Below, in pieces: positions 9,178-16,912 of a stretch of DNA of 64,000 nucleotides. The notes beneath the pieces are model-generated. The model was not told the DNA's origin. It was given only the letters and a program-made list of their open reading frames with translations, and ran no database searches. This DNA is from Curtobacterium sp. MCBD17_035 (GTDB taxonomy: Bacteria > Actinomycetota > Actinomycetes > Actinomycetales > Microbacteriaceae), in NCBI RefSeq assembly GCF_003234815.2, contig NZ_CP126279.1, forward strand, positions 496,001-560,000. The letters run 5' to 3'. Numbering within the stretch: position 1 is the stretch's first letter; every line of letters begins with the position of its first letter. The position numbers and the translations under genes are program-made.

Positions 9178-10436
9178 CGACCGGGTCGGGGCGCGCCGAC
9201 GGGTCGCGCCCGGGTCGAGGACCGCGGATGCGGTGGAGCATCCACACGCGCACCGCGGTGGCGTTCGGCGGCCTGTCGATGGTGCTCGCCGCGGCGGTCC
9301 TGGTGTTCGTGAACCTCATGACGCAGCGCGGGATCGTGACGGTGCTCGAACTCGACGACGGCGGAGCGTGTCCCCGCGCCGACGTCGCGGGGTGCGGCAC
9401 GAGCGCGAGCCCGGTGTGGACCGTCCCCGAGGCGACCGCGTCGGCGCGCGCGGCGCTGCCGGGTGCGCCCCCTCCGGAGGGCCACACCGGCCCGAGCGGG
9501 TCCGTCGCCGGCGTCGCCCGTGTCGGGCAGCTGGTGGCGTCGCAGCAGTGGTTGTGGTCGGCGGTCGGCATCGGGACGGCCGGCCTGGTCGCCGCCGGTG
9601 CCGGCTGGCTGGTCGCCCGGGCCGTGCTCCGTCCGATCGGTGTGATCCGCGCGACCGCGGAGCGGATCTCGGCGACGACCCTGCACGAACGCATCGACCT
9701 CGGCGGCCCCGACGACGAGGTCCGACGGCTCGCGGACACGATCGACGCGTTGTTCGGACGGCTCGAGCAGGCGTTCGAGGGGCAACGCCGCTTCGTCGCC
9801 CAGGCCTCCCACGAGCTGCGGACGCCGCTCGCCCTGCAACGGGCCGCGATCCAGATCGGGCTCGAGGACGACGCCGACCCCGACACGATCCGCGCCGTCC
9901 GCCAGGAGCTCCTCGACGCGAACCGGCGGAACGAACAGTTGGTCGAGGGCCTGCTCGACCTGGCGGAGGCGGAACGGGGTGTCACCGGCCGGGCCCAGGA
10001 GGTCGACCTCGCGGACGTCGTCGAGGGCGCCGCGGACGCGTCCCGGACTCGTGCGCGGTCCGCGGGCCTGGACCTCCACGTCCAGCCGGGCGACGGCCTC
10101 CGGGTGGCGGGCGATCCGGTGCTCGTCCGGCACCTCGTCGAGAACCTCGTCGACAACGCGCTCGAGTACAACCGACCGGACGGGTTCGTGCGCATCGAGG
10201 TGACCCACGACGGGCTCGTCGTCGAGAACAGCGGGCCACTCGTGTCACCGGAGACCGCCCGCACCCTGACCGAGCCGTTCACGCGCGCGGAGCAGCAACA
10301 CCCGGGCCGTCGACACAGCGGCATCGGGTTGTCGGTCGTCGACGCCGTCGTGCGGGCGCACGGGTGGCGCCTGGCGATCACGCCCCGGTCGGCGGGCGGC
10401 CTGGTGGTCCGCGTCCACGGTGTTTCGCCCGTGTGA
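9174..10436 (+). CDS. Membrane sensor histidine kinase
   Basis: Sensor of the two-component pair, 420 residues, with a GTG start overlapping the regulator stop. Membrane helices are at about 28-49 and 126-150. They enclose a 75-residue extracytoplasmic loop carrying two cysteines (C66, C74) that could form a disulfide. HAMP follows at about 150-203 and the phospho-acceptor H213 in ASHELRTPLAL. The ATPase domain shows the N-box LVENLVDNALEYN and the G-box HSGIGLSVVDAVV. The short sensor loop fits kinases that sense the envelope or their own ABC transporter. Its neighbours (lipoproteins, adaptor, ABC) suggest it responds to an envelope-active compound. Confidence 0.92.
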   Translation: MTTGSGRADGSRPGRGPRMRWSIHTRTAVAFGGLSMVLAAAVLVFVNLMTQRGIVTVLELDDGGACPRADVAGCGTSASPVWTVPEATASARAALPGAPPPEGHTGPSGSVAGVARVGQLVASQQWLWSAVGIGTAGLVAAGAGWLVARAVLRPIGVIRATAERISATTLHERIDLGGPDDEVRRLADTIDALFGRLEQAFEGQRRFVAQASHELRTPLALQRAAIQIGLEDDADPDTIRAVRQELLDANRRNEQLVEGLLDLAEAERGVTGRAQEVDLADVVEGAADASRTRARSAGLDLHVQPGDGLRVAGDPVLVRHLVENLVDNALEYNRPDGFVRIEVTHDGLVVENSGPLVSPETARTLTEPFTRAEQQHPGRRHSGIGLSVVDAVVRAHGWRLAITPRSAGGLVVRVHGVSPV

Positions 10437-10483
10437 CCGTCGACCGGACGCCCGCGAAACGGCCCGCCCGCTGGACTGTCCGC

Positions 10484-11017
10484 ATGGAACGAACCAGTGA
10501 CACCGACCGGCCGCGGAGGAGGCCCCGTGCGGCGCTCCTCCTGTCCTCCACGATGGCGCTCGCGGTGAGCGCCGTCCTGTCCGGGTGCTCCGACGCGCCC
10601 GGATCCTCGTCCTCGCGCGGGGGCTCCAGCTCCGTCGGCGCCGCCGCGTGGGGCTCCTGCATGCGGGACGCGGGGTTCGACATCGAGGACCCGTCCGAGG
10701 CGGAGTGGTCCTCCGGAGTCGTCCGTGCTCCGTCTGGGGTGGACGGTGACGCGTTCCAGCGCGCGTCCGCGAGCTGCCGGGGGGACGACGCGCCCAGGGC
10801 GTCCGACGAGCAGAAGGCCATCTGGGACCAGGAGCTCCGCGACTTCTCGGCGTGCATGCGGGAGCACGGCCTCGACGACTTCCCGGAGCCGGAGCCGGAA
10901 TCGGGGCTCGACTACGGCAAGTACGCCGAGGAACCGCTGCGCGACTCACCGACCGTCACGCAGGCCGACGAGGAGTGCAGCGATCGGTACCTCGCCGACT
11001 GGGGGACGACCGGATGA
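10484..11017 (+). CDS. Lipoprotein with paired CMR(D/E)xG motifs (first of two)
   Basis: Unnamed secreted lipoprotein of 177 residues. A twin-Arg-rich N-terminus (RPRRRPR) leads to a hydrophobic stretch and the lipobox LSGC (C35). The mature part has two cysteine motifs, SCMRDAGF and ACMREHGL, the second followed by a DFPEPEPE acidic patch, plus two further cysteines (ASCRG, EECSD) that could pair. This CMRxxG pattern is familiar in small actinobacterial lipoproteins encoded next to peptidoglycan-binding/ABC modules, but no function is established that I know of. It lies 47 bases after the kinase, and its stop overlaps an ATG (11014) in frame with the next gene. Confidence 0.8.
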   Translation: MERTSDTDRPRRRPRAALLLSSTMALAVSAVLSGCSDAPGSSSSRGGSSSVGAAAWGSCMRDAGFDIEDPSEAEWSSGVVRAPSGVDGDAFQRASASCRGDDAPRASDEQKAIWDQELRDFSACMREHGLDDFPEPEPESGLDYGKYAEEPLRDSPTVTQADEECSDRYLADWGTTG

Positions 11018-11085
11018 CCCGGGAGACGCCGTCCACCGAACCCGGTCGCCGGGAGGCGGCGACCACGACGCACAGGAGGACCACC

Positions 11086-11646
11086 ATGACCATGACCATG
11101 ACCACGACCACGACCACGAGGTCGCTCCGCGATGACGGACGGCGCTCCGGACTCGGCGGGTCGGTACCGACCCACGGGGTCCGGGTGACGCTCGCCGTCG
11201 TCCTCGCCCTGCTCAGCGTGACCGGCGCGACCGGCTGCGCGGCTGAGAGCGGGCGGGACGAGGCGGGCCGCACCCGCTCGTCGGCACCGAGCGCGGACGC
11301 GAACGCGTTCTCGGCGTGCATGCGGGACCGGGGGATCCCCATGGAGGACAGCGACCCGACGCAGGGGGGCGAACGTGCAGCGGTACCGGAAGGCGTCGAC
11401 CCCGACGCCTACCAGCGTGCACTCGTGTCGTGCACGGAGGAACGCGCCGGTGGTGCCGAGCCCGCGGAGGCGGTGGACGCCGATCCCGAGGTGTCCCGGT
11501 GCATGCGCGAGCACGGCATCACCGATTACCCCGACCCCGTGCACGGCCAGGTGGACTACGACCCCGGTGACCCGCCCTCGAGCGCGTTCCTCGCGGCCGA
11601 GGAGACGTGCTGGAAGCAGGTCCACGGCGCGGAGATCGCGAAGTGA
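11086..11646 (+). CDS. Lipoprotein with paired CMR(D/E)xG motifs (second, paralogous)
   Basis: Paralogue of the preceding lipoprotein. The start at 11086 is preferred because AGGAGG (11074-11079) sits 6 bases ahead. An in-frame ATG at 11014 would create an ATGA overlap with the upstream gene but gives a long Thr-rich leader, so it remains possible. The product has 186 residues with a repetitive MTMTMTTTTTT start, a hydrophobic segment (about 33-48) and a weak lipobox ending at C51 (GATGC). The mature motifs ACMRDRGI and RCMREHGI, the latter followed by TDYPDP, repeat the layout of its neighbour. The pair probably arose by tandem duplication and may capture or present the ligand sensed or pumped by this operon. 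Confidence 0.8.
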   Translation: MTMTMTTTTTTRSLRDDGRRSGLGGSVPTHGVRVTLAVVLALLSVTGATGCAAESGRDEAGRTRSSAPSADANAFSACMRDRGIPMEDSDPTQGGERAAVPEGVDPDAYQRALVSCTEERAGGAEPAEAVDADPEVSRCMREHGITDYPDPVHGQVDYDPGDPPSSAFLAAEETCWKQVHGAEIAK

Positions 11647-12782
11647 GCCGCCGCGTACGGCCGGCGCGACGACCCACGCGGCCCACGCGGGTCCGCCGTG
11701 GGACGGCGGTCACCGTCGGCGCCGCGGTCGTGGTGGTGGTCGCGAGCGCGACGGTCGCGGTGACGACCGTCGTGCCCGAGGACGATCGCGCGGTCGCCGC
11801 GCCCGGCAAGGCCGCGTCCGCGAGCGCGACCCCGTCCTCCGGGGGCGGAGCCCCGAAGCACACCGCGGACGGACGCCCCACGGCACCCGTCGTCCGGGGT
11901 GACCTCACGGAACGCCGCACGTTCGCGGGCACGCTCGGCCACGGGACGCCGAAGGACCTGCTCGGGTCCGGGAGCGGCACCCTGACCGGCCTGCCCGACT
12001 ACGGACAGGTCGTGCACCGGGACGAGGCGCTGTACTGGCGCGACGAACGGCCGGTCCGGGCGATGCACGGTGCGGTGCCACTGTGGCGTCCGCTCGAACG
12101 GGGCCTGCGCGGCACCGACGTGGCGCAGCTCAACCGGAACCTCGCTGCCCTCGGGTACGACGTCGCGCAGGACGACCGGTTCGGCACTCGGACGGCCGCG
12201 GCGGTGCGTCAGTGGCAGCGGGACCGCGGGTTCGCGGTGACCGGACGGCTCACGGCGGACGACATCGCCTTCGTGGACGGGGACGTCCGCGTCGCCGAGC
12301 CGAAGGCCACGGTCGGTTCCCCGGCGAGTGGACCGCTCTACGGGTACACGAGCACCACCCGCACCGTGACGGTCCCGATCGACGAACTCGCGGCCGGCTC
12401 GTTCCCGGTCGGGTCCACCGTCTCGGTCGGCTTCTCCGGATCGACCGAGCACGTCGACGGCACGGTGCGCTCGGTGGGCGCGGACCCGTCGTCGGACGAC
12501 GGCGGCCTGGTCGTCGAGATCGACCTCCGTGCCGCGGTCCCGTCGGGCGTGGCCGAGGCGGCTGGCGTGGACGTCCAGGTGGAGGGCGAGACGCGGAAGG
12601 GGGTGCTCTCGGTCCCGGTCGGGGCACTGCTGGCCGCGCGCGGCGACGGGTACGCCGTGGATCGTGTCCGGGCGTCGGGCGAGACCGAGCGGGTACCGGT
12701 CGAGGTCGGGTTCGCGGCCGACGGGCGCGTCGAGGTCAGCGGCGGGGTCCACGAGGGCGACCGGGTGGTGGTGCCGTCATGA
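11643..12782 (+). CDS. Peptidoglycan-binding periplasmic adaptor (HlyD/MacA-like)
   Basis: Membrane-anchored adaptor for the following ABC transporter, 379 residues. It starts at a GTG that overlaps the previous stop (GTGA). An Arg-rich cytosolic end is followed by one membrane helix (about 21-44), a low-complexity linker, then a peptidoglycan-binding-1 domain around 155-205 (LRGTDVAQLNRNLAALGY and AVRQWQRDRG). A beta-rich region resembling efflux adaptors ends near GDRVVVPS. Actinobacteria lack an outer membrane, so the cell-wall-binding domain probably tethers the pump to peptidoglycan in place of a TolC partner. It overlaps the ATPase gene by ATGA. Confidence 0.83.
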   Translation: MSRRVRPARRPTRPTRVRRGTAVTVGAAVVVVVASATVAVTTVVPEDDRAVAAPGKAASASATPSSGGGAPKHTADGRPTAPVVRGDLTERRTFAGTLGHGTPKDLLGSGSGTLTGLPDYGQVVHRDEALYWRDERPVRAMHGAVPLWRPLERGLRGTDVAQLNRNLAALGYDVAQDDRFGTRTAAAVRQWQRDRGFAVTGRLTADDIAFVDGDVRVAEPKATVGSPASGPLYGYTSTTRTVTVPIDELAAGSFPVGSTVSVGFSGSTEHVDGTVRSVGADPSSDDGGLVVEIDLRAAVPSGVAEAAGVDVQVEGETRKGVLSVPVGALLAARGDGYAVDRVRASGETERVPVEVGFAADGRVEVSGGVHEGDRVVVPS

Positions 12783-13597
12783 CCGCGGTCGCGACCGTCC
12801 CCCGGAGGACGACGGCACCCGACGACCCGGAGGGCCGCGTCCTGGTCCTCGAGGGCGTCACGAAGCGGTACGGCGAGGTCGAGGCCCTGCGCGGGATCGA
12901 CCTGCGGGTGTCGGCGGGCGAACTCGTCGCGGTCGTCGGGCCGAGTGGCTCCGGCAAGTCGACGATGCTCAACATCATCGGCACCCTCGACCTGCCGACC
13001 GAGGGCCGGGTCGTCATCGCCGGGCACGACGTCGGCACGATGTCCGACGACGCGGTGTCGCGGCTCCGCGCGGACCACATCGGGTTCGTGTTCCAGCACT
13101 TCCACCTGGCGCAGGGCGCCACCGCCGTCGAGAACGTCGCCGACGGCCTGCTCTACACGGGCACCGGCCGCCGCGAGCGCACCGAACGGGCCGCGGACGC
13201 GCTCCGCAGGGTCGGGCTCGGGCACCGGCTCGACCACCGTCCGCACGAACTCTCCGGCGGCGAGAAGCAGCGCGTCGCGATCGCCCGGGCCATCGTGGGC
13301 GACCCCACCGTGCTCCTCGCCGACGAGCCGACGGGCGCGCTCGACACCGCGTCGGGCGCAGCGGTGCTCGACCTGCTCCGTGAGCTCAACGCGGGGGGCA
13401 CCACGGTGCTCGTGATCACCCACGACCTCGAGCTCGCGGCCTCGTTGCCGCGGCAGGTGCGCATGCGCGACGGCCGGATCGCCGACGAGACCCACGGCGG
13501 AGGCGACGGGCACGACGGACGCGGTGGGCGCATCGACGCCACGACGCTCGCCGACGCGATCCGGGCAGCGGGCACGGGGACGGAGGCGCAGGCATGA
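12779..13597 (+). CDS. ABC transporter ATP-binding protein, MacB/LolD type
   Basis: Energises the permease that follows; 272 residues in the cytosol. It starts at 12779 in an ATGA overlap. Walker A GPSGSGKS is at 54-61, the signature is LSGGEKQR, and Walker B with the D-loop is LLADEPTGALD, so it should be fully active. The sequence best matches the family that drives FtsX-fold permeases in antimicrobial-peptide export or extraction. A Gly/His/Asp-rich C-terminal tail (about the last 40 residues) is unusual. It overlaps the permease start by 4 bases. Confidence 0.92.
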   Translation: MTAVATVPRRTTAPDDPEGRVLVLEGVTKRYGEVEALRGIDLRVSAGELVAVVGPSGSGKSTMLNIIGTLDLPTEGRVVIAGHDVGTMSDDAVSRLRADHIGFVFQHFHLAQGATAVENVADGLLYTGTGRRERTERAADALRRVGLGHRLDHRPHELSGGEKQRVAIARAIVGDPTVLLADEPTGALDTASGAAVLDLLRELNAGGTTVLVITHDLELAASLPRQVRMRDGRIADETHGGGDGHDGRGGRIDATTLADAIRAAGTGTEAQA

Positions 13598-14787
13598 CCG
13601 CGACCGGCCACGTCCACGCCGGCGACCTGGTGCGGCTCGGACTGTTCGGGCTGCGGACGCGTCCCACCCGGGTCGTCCTCTCGGCGCTCGGCATCGCGAT
13701 CGGCATCGCCGCGATGGTCGCGGTGGTCGGCATCTCGAGCTCGAGCAAGGCGAAGCTCGACGCCCTGCTCGACGCGCTCGGGACGAACGTGCTCGCGGCA
13801 CAGCAGGCCACCGGCTTCGGCGAGTCGGAACCGCTCCCCGTCGACGGGGTGTCGACGGCCGTCCGACAGTCCGACGTCCTCGACGCCGCCGGTGTCGGAC
13901 GCGTCGAGGACGGACGGGTCTACCGGAGCGCTCGGGTCCCCGCGCTCGAGTCGAAGGGCATCGGCCTCGTGGCCGCGTTCGGCGACGTCCCGCGCGTGCT
14001 CGCCGGTCGGTTCGCCGCGGGGCACTGGCTCGTCGGCGCGGACGACGCATCCGCGCCGGAGCAGGCGGTCCTGGGCGCGGAAGCGGCGAAGCGCCTGGGG
14101 ATCGACCGGGTCACGGACGACACCGCGATCTGGACGGACGGACATCGGCTGGCGGTCGTCGGGATCCTCGAGCCACTCGCCCTCGCGCCGCAGCTCGACA
14201 CGCAGGTGTTCATCCCGCGCTCCACGGCCGCAGGGATGGGGTTCGACGGGCATCCGACGCAGATCCTCACGCGGGTGGACCCGGACGCGGTCGCCGAGGC
14301 CCGCGAACGGTTGCCCCGGTCGATCAGTCCCCTCCACCCGAAGGACGTCGCCGTGACCCGGCCCTCCGACGCGCTCGCCGCGAAGAACGCGTCGCAGGAC
14401 TCGTTCACCGGCCTGCTCGTCGGTATCGGCGGTGTCGCGCTGCTCGTCGGCGGCATCGGCGTGGCGAACACCATGGTCATCACGGTGCTCGAGCGCCGCG
14501 CGGAGGTCGGGGTCCGCCGGTCGCTCGGGGCACGCCGACGGGACATCCGCGACCAGTTCCTCGTCGAGTCGCTGCTCCTGTCGCTCCTCGGCGGCGTGGC
14601 CGGCGTCACGATCGGGGTCGCCGTGACGGTCGGGTTCGCGCTCGCCCAGGGGTGGCCGGTCGCGATCCCGGCGTGGGCCGTCCTGGGCGGGGTCGGGGCG
14701 ACCGTCCTCATCGGTGGCGTCTCGGGCATCTACCCAGCCGCGCGGGCGGCACGGATCCCGCCGACGTCGGCGCTCGCGGCCGCATGA
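13594..14787 (+). CDS. ABC transporter permease, MacB/FtsX family
   Basis: Membrane component, 397 residues. One N-terminal helix (about 28-50, RVVLSALGIAIGIAAMVAVV) is followed by a large extracytoplasmic MacB-type domain (about 55-270). Three C-terminal helices start near GVALLVGGIGVANTMVITVL, and ERRAEVGVRRSLGARR is the conserved FtsX loop. In this fold the transporter is a mechanotransmitter working on extracytoplasmic substrates such as peptides or lipids. It ends the seven-gene unit; a strong palindrome begins 7 bases after its stop. Confidence 0.9.
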   Translation: MTATGHVHAGDLVRLGLFGLRTRPTRVVLSALGIAIGIAAMVAVVGISSSSKAKLDALLDALGTNVLAAQQATGFGESEPLPVDGVSTAVRQSDVLDAAGVGRVEDGRVYRSARVPALESKGIGLVAAFGDVPRVLAGRFAAGHWLVGADDASAPEQAVLGAEAAKRLGIDRVTDDTAIWTDGHRLAVVGILEPLALAPQLDTQVFIPRSTAAGMGFDGHPTQILTRVDPDAVAEARERLPRSISPLHPKDVAVTRPSDALAAKNASQDSFTGLLVGIGGVALLVGGIGVANTMVITVLERRAEVGVRRSLGARRRDIRDQFLVESLLLSLLGGVAGVTIGVAVTVGFALAQGWPVAIPAWAVLGGVGATVLIGGVSGIYPAARAARIPPTSALAAA

Positions 14788-14793
14788 CCCGGG

Positions 14794-14836
14794 ACGGACG
14801 GGAGGCGCGGCACCGGACGGTCGCCGCGCCTCCCGT
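14794..14836. terminator. Palindromic terminator (GGGAGGCGCGG family)
   Basis: ACGGGAGGCGCGG (14798-14810) pairs perfectly with 14824-14836. The outer bases ACGG at 14794 match the copy after clpB. It closes the ABC operon. Confidence 0.7.
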
Positions 14837-14935
14837 TCCCGGCTTCCTGCGTACCGGCCGGGAGGTCCGGGACCGACCCGAGCGGGCCTGCCGTCCGCCG
14901 ACTACGGTCTGGGGCAGCCGATCCGAGGGAGCGTC

Positions 14936-15499
14936 ATGCGGGAGATCCGTGCACTGCAGAGTCTGACCAGCGCGATCGAGCACGCGAGCGTGCTCGACAA
15001 GCTCATCGACGTCGACGTGAAGGCCGTCAAGGCCCTCGTCCAGCCCGACGCCCTGAAGCAGCTGCTGCACGGGGTGCCGTTCGGGCACCCGCTGCATCCG
15101 CTCATGGTCCAGGTACCCCTCGGCGCGTGGCTGTCCTCGGCCCTGCTCGACCTGCTGCCGGGGACGCACCGGTCGTCCCGAACGCTCGTCGGCGTCGGCG
15201 TGGTGTCGGCCGGCGTCGCGACCACGGCCGGGCTCACCGACTGGTCGGAGCTCGACCGCGAGCAGCAGCGCACGGGGTACGTGCACGCCGTGGTGAACGG
15301 CACCGCGATGACGCTCTACGGGCTGTCGTGGTGGCAGCGGAAGCGCGGGAACCACCTGCGCGGCAAGGTCCTCGGCATGCTCGGACTCGTGGTCGTGTCC
15401 GGCGGCGGCTACCTCGGTGGGCACCTGTCCTACCGCCAGCGCGCAGGCGTGAGCGACCACGGCGAGGTGCCGTTCGAGCGTCCTCCCGTGGGCGCCTGA
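14936..15499 (+). CDS. DUF2231 membrane protein
   Basis: Inner-membrane protein of unknown function, 187 residues, starting at the ATG at 14936 after a GAGGGA ribosome site. A soluble N-terminal 45 residues precedes GHPLHPLMVQVPLGAW, the characteristic opening of DUF2231, where the histidines are conserved. About four hydrophobic helices follow, with W-x2-ELD and HAVVNG motifs. Members often sit next to Rieske or haem proteins, but none is here. It is probably monocistronic. Confidence 0.8.
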   Translation: MREIRALQSLTSAIEHASVLDKLIDVDVKAVKALVQPDALKQLLHGVPFGHPLHPLMVQVPLGAWLSSALLDLLPGTHRSSRTLVGVGVVSAGVATTAGLTDWSELDREQQRTGYVHAVVNGTAMTLYGLSWWQRKRGNHLRGKVLGMLGLVVVSGGGYLGGHLSYRQRAGVSDHGEVPFERPPVGA

Positions 15500-15613
15500 G
15501 ACCGACGCCGGGTGCCACCGGCGGGACTGGTCGCACACGGCCGGACGCGGTAGTGTCCGGGGGTCTCCGGCGTCAGGGGTGGCGCCGGGGTGGAGATGCC
15601 GGGGTGGCATCGG

Positions 15614-15648
15614 CGGGAGGCGGGCGTCCGACTGGGCGCCGCCTCCCG
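15614..15648. terminator. Short palindrome before dedA (CGGGAGGCGG core)
   Basis: CGGGAGGCGG (15614-15623) pairs perfectly with CCGCCTCCCG (15639-15648). It is a shortened relative of the 17-bp palindromes and lies between the DUF2231 and dedA genes. Confidence 0.55.
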
Positions 15649-15704
15649 TTCCCACTCCGAGGGGGTGTCCGGCCACACGGCACCGCGTGCCCAGGCGCCG
15701 TCGG

Positions 15705-15710
15705 TACCGT
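15705..15710 (+). promoter_or_regulatory. Candidate -10 box of a leaderless dedA promoter
   Basis: TACCGT ends 6 bases before the dedA ATG at 15717, with no ribosome site between them. Confidence 0.5.
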
Positions 15711-15716
15711 GCGGGC

Positions 15717-16382
15717 ATGACGATGACCGCCACCGCCCGCACCGACGGTCCGAGCGGGGTCGGCGGCCTCACGGGGTTCGTGCTCGAGGTGGTCGACCGC
15801 CTGGGTGAGTGGGGCGTCGGACTCCTGCTGTTCGCGGAGACCGTGTTCCCGCCGATCCCGAGCGAGGTCATCCTGCCCCTCGCCGGGTTCCTCGCCGGCG
15901 CGGGAGCGATGGACCTGGCGCTCGTCCTCGTCGCGGCGACCATCGGCTCGTGGCTCGGGGCGCTCGCCCTCTACGCGCTCGGGGCCCGGGTTGGACTCGA
16001 GCGCTCGATCGGGTGGGCCGCGCGGTTGCCGCTCGTCGACGAGGACGACCTGCGTCGCGCCGCGCACTGGTTCGACCGGCACGGAGCGGCGGCGGTGTTC
16101 CTCGGGCGGCTCGTGCCCGGCGTGCGGAGCCTCGTCTCGCTACCGGCCGGCGCCGGGCGGATGCACCTCGTGACGTTCTCGGTGTGCACCGTGCTCGGCA
16201 GCGTCGTGTGGAACACGGCGCTCGTCCTCGCGGGTGCGGCGCTCGGCTCGCGGTGGGAGCTGCTCGAGGGCTGGTCCGCGTGGATCGACCGCGGTGTGTA
16301 CGCCGCGCTCGTGGCCGTCGTCGCCGTGTTCGTCGTGCGGCGCGTCCGGCGTCGGGGGCGGGAGCGCCGCCAGCGGGGCTGA
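15717..16382 (+). CDS. DedA family (SNARE-associated) membrane protein
   Basis: DedA/VTT-domain membrane protein of 221 residues. Members are implicated in flipping undecaprenyl phosphate or phospholipid head groups and in envelope homeostasis. The family signature runs from FAETVFPPIPSEVILPLAGF (about 40-59) through the re-entrant regions to FLGRLVPGVRSLVSLPAG, which has the conserved arginines and glycine. Four to five hydrophobic helices are visible. It ends in a strongly basic tail (RRVRRRGRERRQRG). The start is the ATG at 15717, apparently leaderless. Confidence 0.88.
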   Translation: MTMTATARTDGPSGVGGLTGFVLEVVDRLGEWGVGLLLFAETVFPPIPSEVILPLAGFLAGAGAMDLALVLVAATIGSWLGALALYALGARVGLERSIGWAARLPLVDEDDLRRAAHWFDRHGAAAVFLGRLVPGVRSLVSLPAGAGRMHLVTFSVCTVLGSVVWNTALVLAGAALGSRWELLEGWSAWIDRGVYAALVAVVAVFVVRRVRRRGRERRQRG

Positions 16383-16446
16383 GCCCCTCGAGCCCGACTG
16401 CGCGGCTCGTCGTGCGCGCTCGTCGTGCGCGGGTCGTGCGCGCGCG

Positions 16447-16486
16447 GACGACAACTGCGCTCGCGCCAGCACGCGCAGTTGTCGTC
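16447..16486. terminator. Palindromic bidirectional terminator (GACGACAACTGCGC family)
   Basis: GACGACAACTGCGC (16447-16460) pairs perfectly with 16473-16486 around a 12-base loop. It lies between the convergent dedA and DUF2945 genes. A diverged copy is at 18793-18873. Confidence 0.7.
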
Positions 16487-16535
16487 GACGCGCGCAGGTG
16501 CCGCCGGGATCGCCGGTACGGCCGGGGAACTGCCC

Positions 16536-16736
16536 TCAGGACCGGAGCGCCGACTCCTTGTGCGCGGCCTTCTTGCCGGACTTGGCCGACTCGACGATCC
16601 AGTACGGGTCGTCGTCGGTGGGCTTGAAGTCCTGCCCGTCGAACGTGAAGTCCTTCGTCTTCTTCTCGCGCGCGGTGCCGGTCGTCTCGCCCTGCGAGGT
16701 GTTCCAGTGCACCTCGTCGCCCTCGTGGATCGCCAT
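16536..16736 (-). CDS. DUF2945 / hypervirulence-associated TUDOR-domain protein
   Basis: Small 66-residue cytosolic protein. The start HEGDEVHWNTSQGETTGT, the central DGQDFKPTDDDPYWIV and the lysine-rich end are characteristic of the DUF2945 (HVA1 TUDOR) family, a small beta-barrel of uncertain role found in bacteria and fungi. The start is the ATG at 16736. On the minus strand TACGGT (16744-16749) lies 7 bases upstream, so it is probably leaderless. It diverges from the Ser/Thr kinase gene at 16913. Confidence 0.82.
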   Translation of the reverse strand: MAIHEGDEVHWNTSQGETTGTAREKKTKDFTFDGQDFKPTDDDPYWIVESAKSGKKAAHKESALRS

Positions 16737-16743
16737 GCGCTGG

Positions 16744-16749
16744 ACCGTA
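16744..16749 (-). promoter_or_regulatory. Candidate -10 box of a leaderless promoter
   Basis: TACGGT on the minus strand ends 7 bases before the ATG at 16736. Confidence 0.45.
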
Positions 16750-16912
16750 CCCGGCGACCTGCGAGGACGTGCAGCGCTCGCGGTACATCCACCGGTCACA
16801 AGTGGATAACACGGCATGCGCGCCGAAGGTGCACGCGTAGCGTGGACAGTGCGTCGCCTACCCAGCGGCGCGCTGCGCACCCCCGGCGCCCCGAGAGGAT
16901 CGACGAACCCGA

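Noticed and set aside
16055-16535. tRNA or other structured RNA near the GACGACAACTGCGC palindrome
   Set aside because: It is a simple stem-loop between convergent genes. I found no cloverleaf or CCA end here or elsewhere in the intergenic regions.
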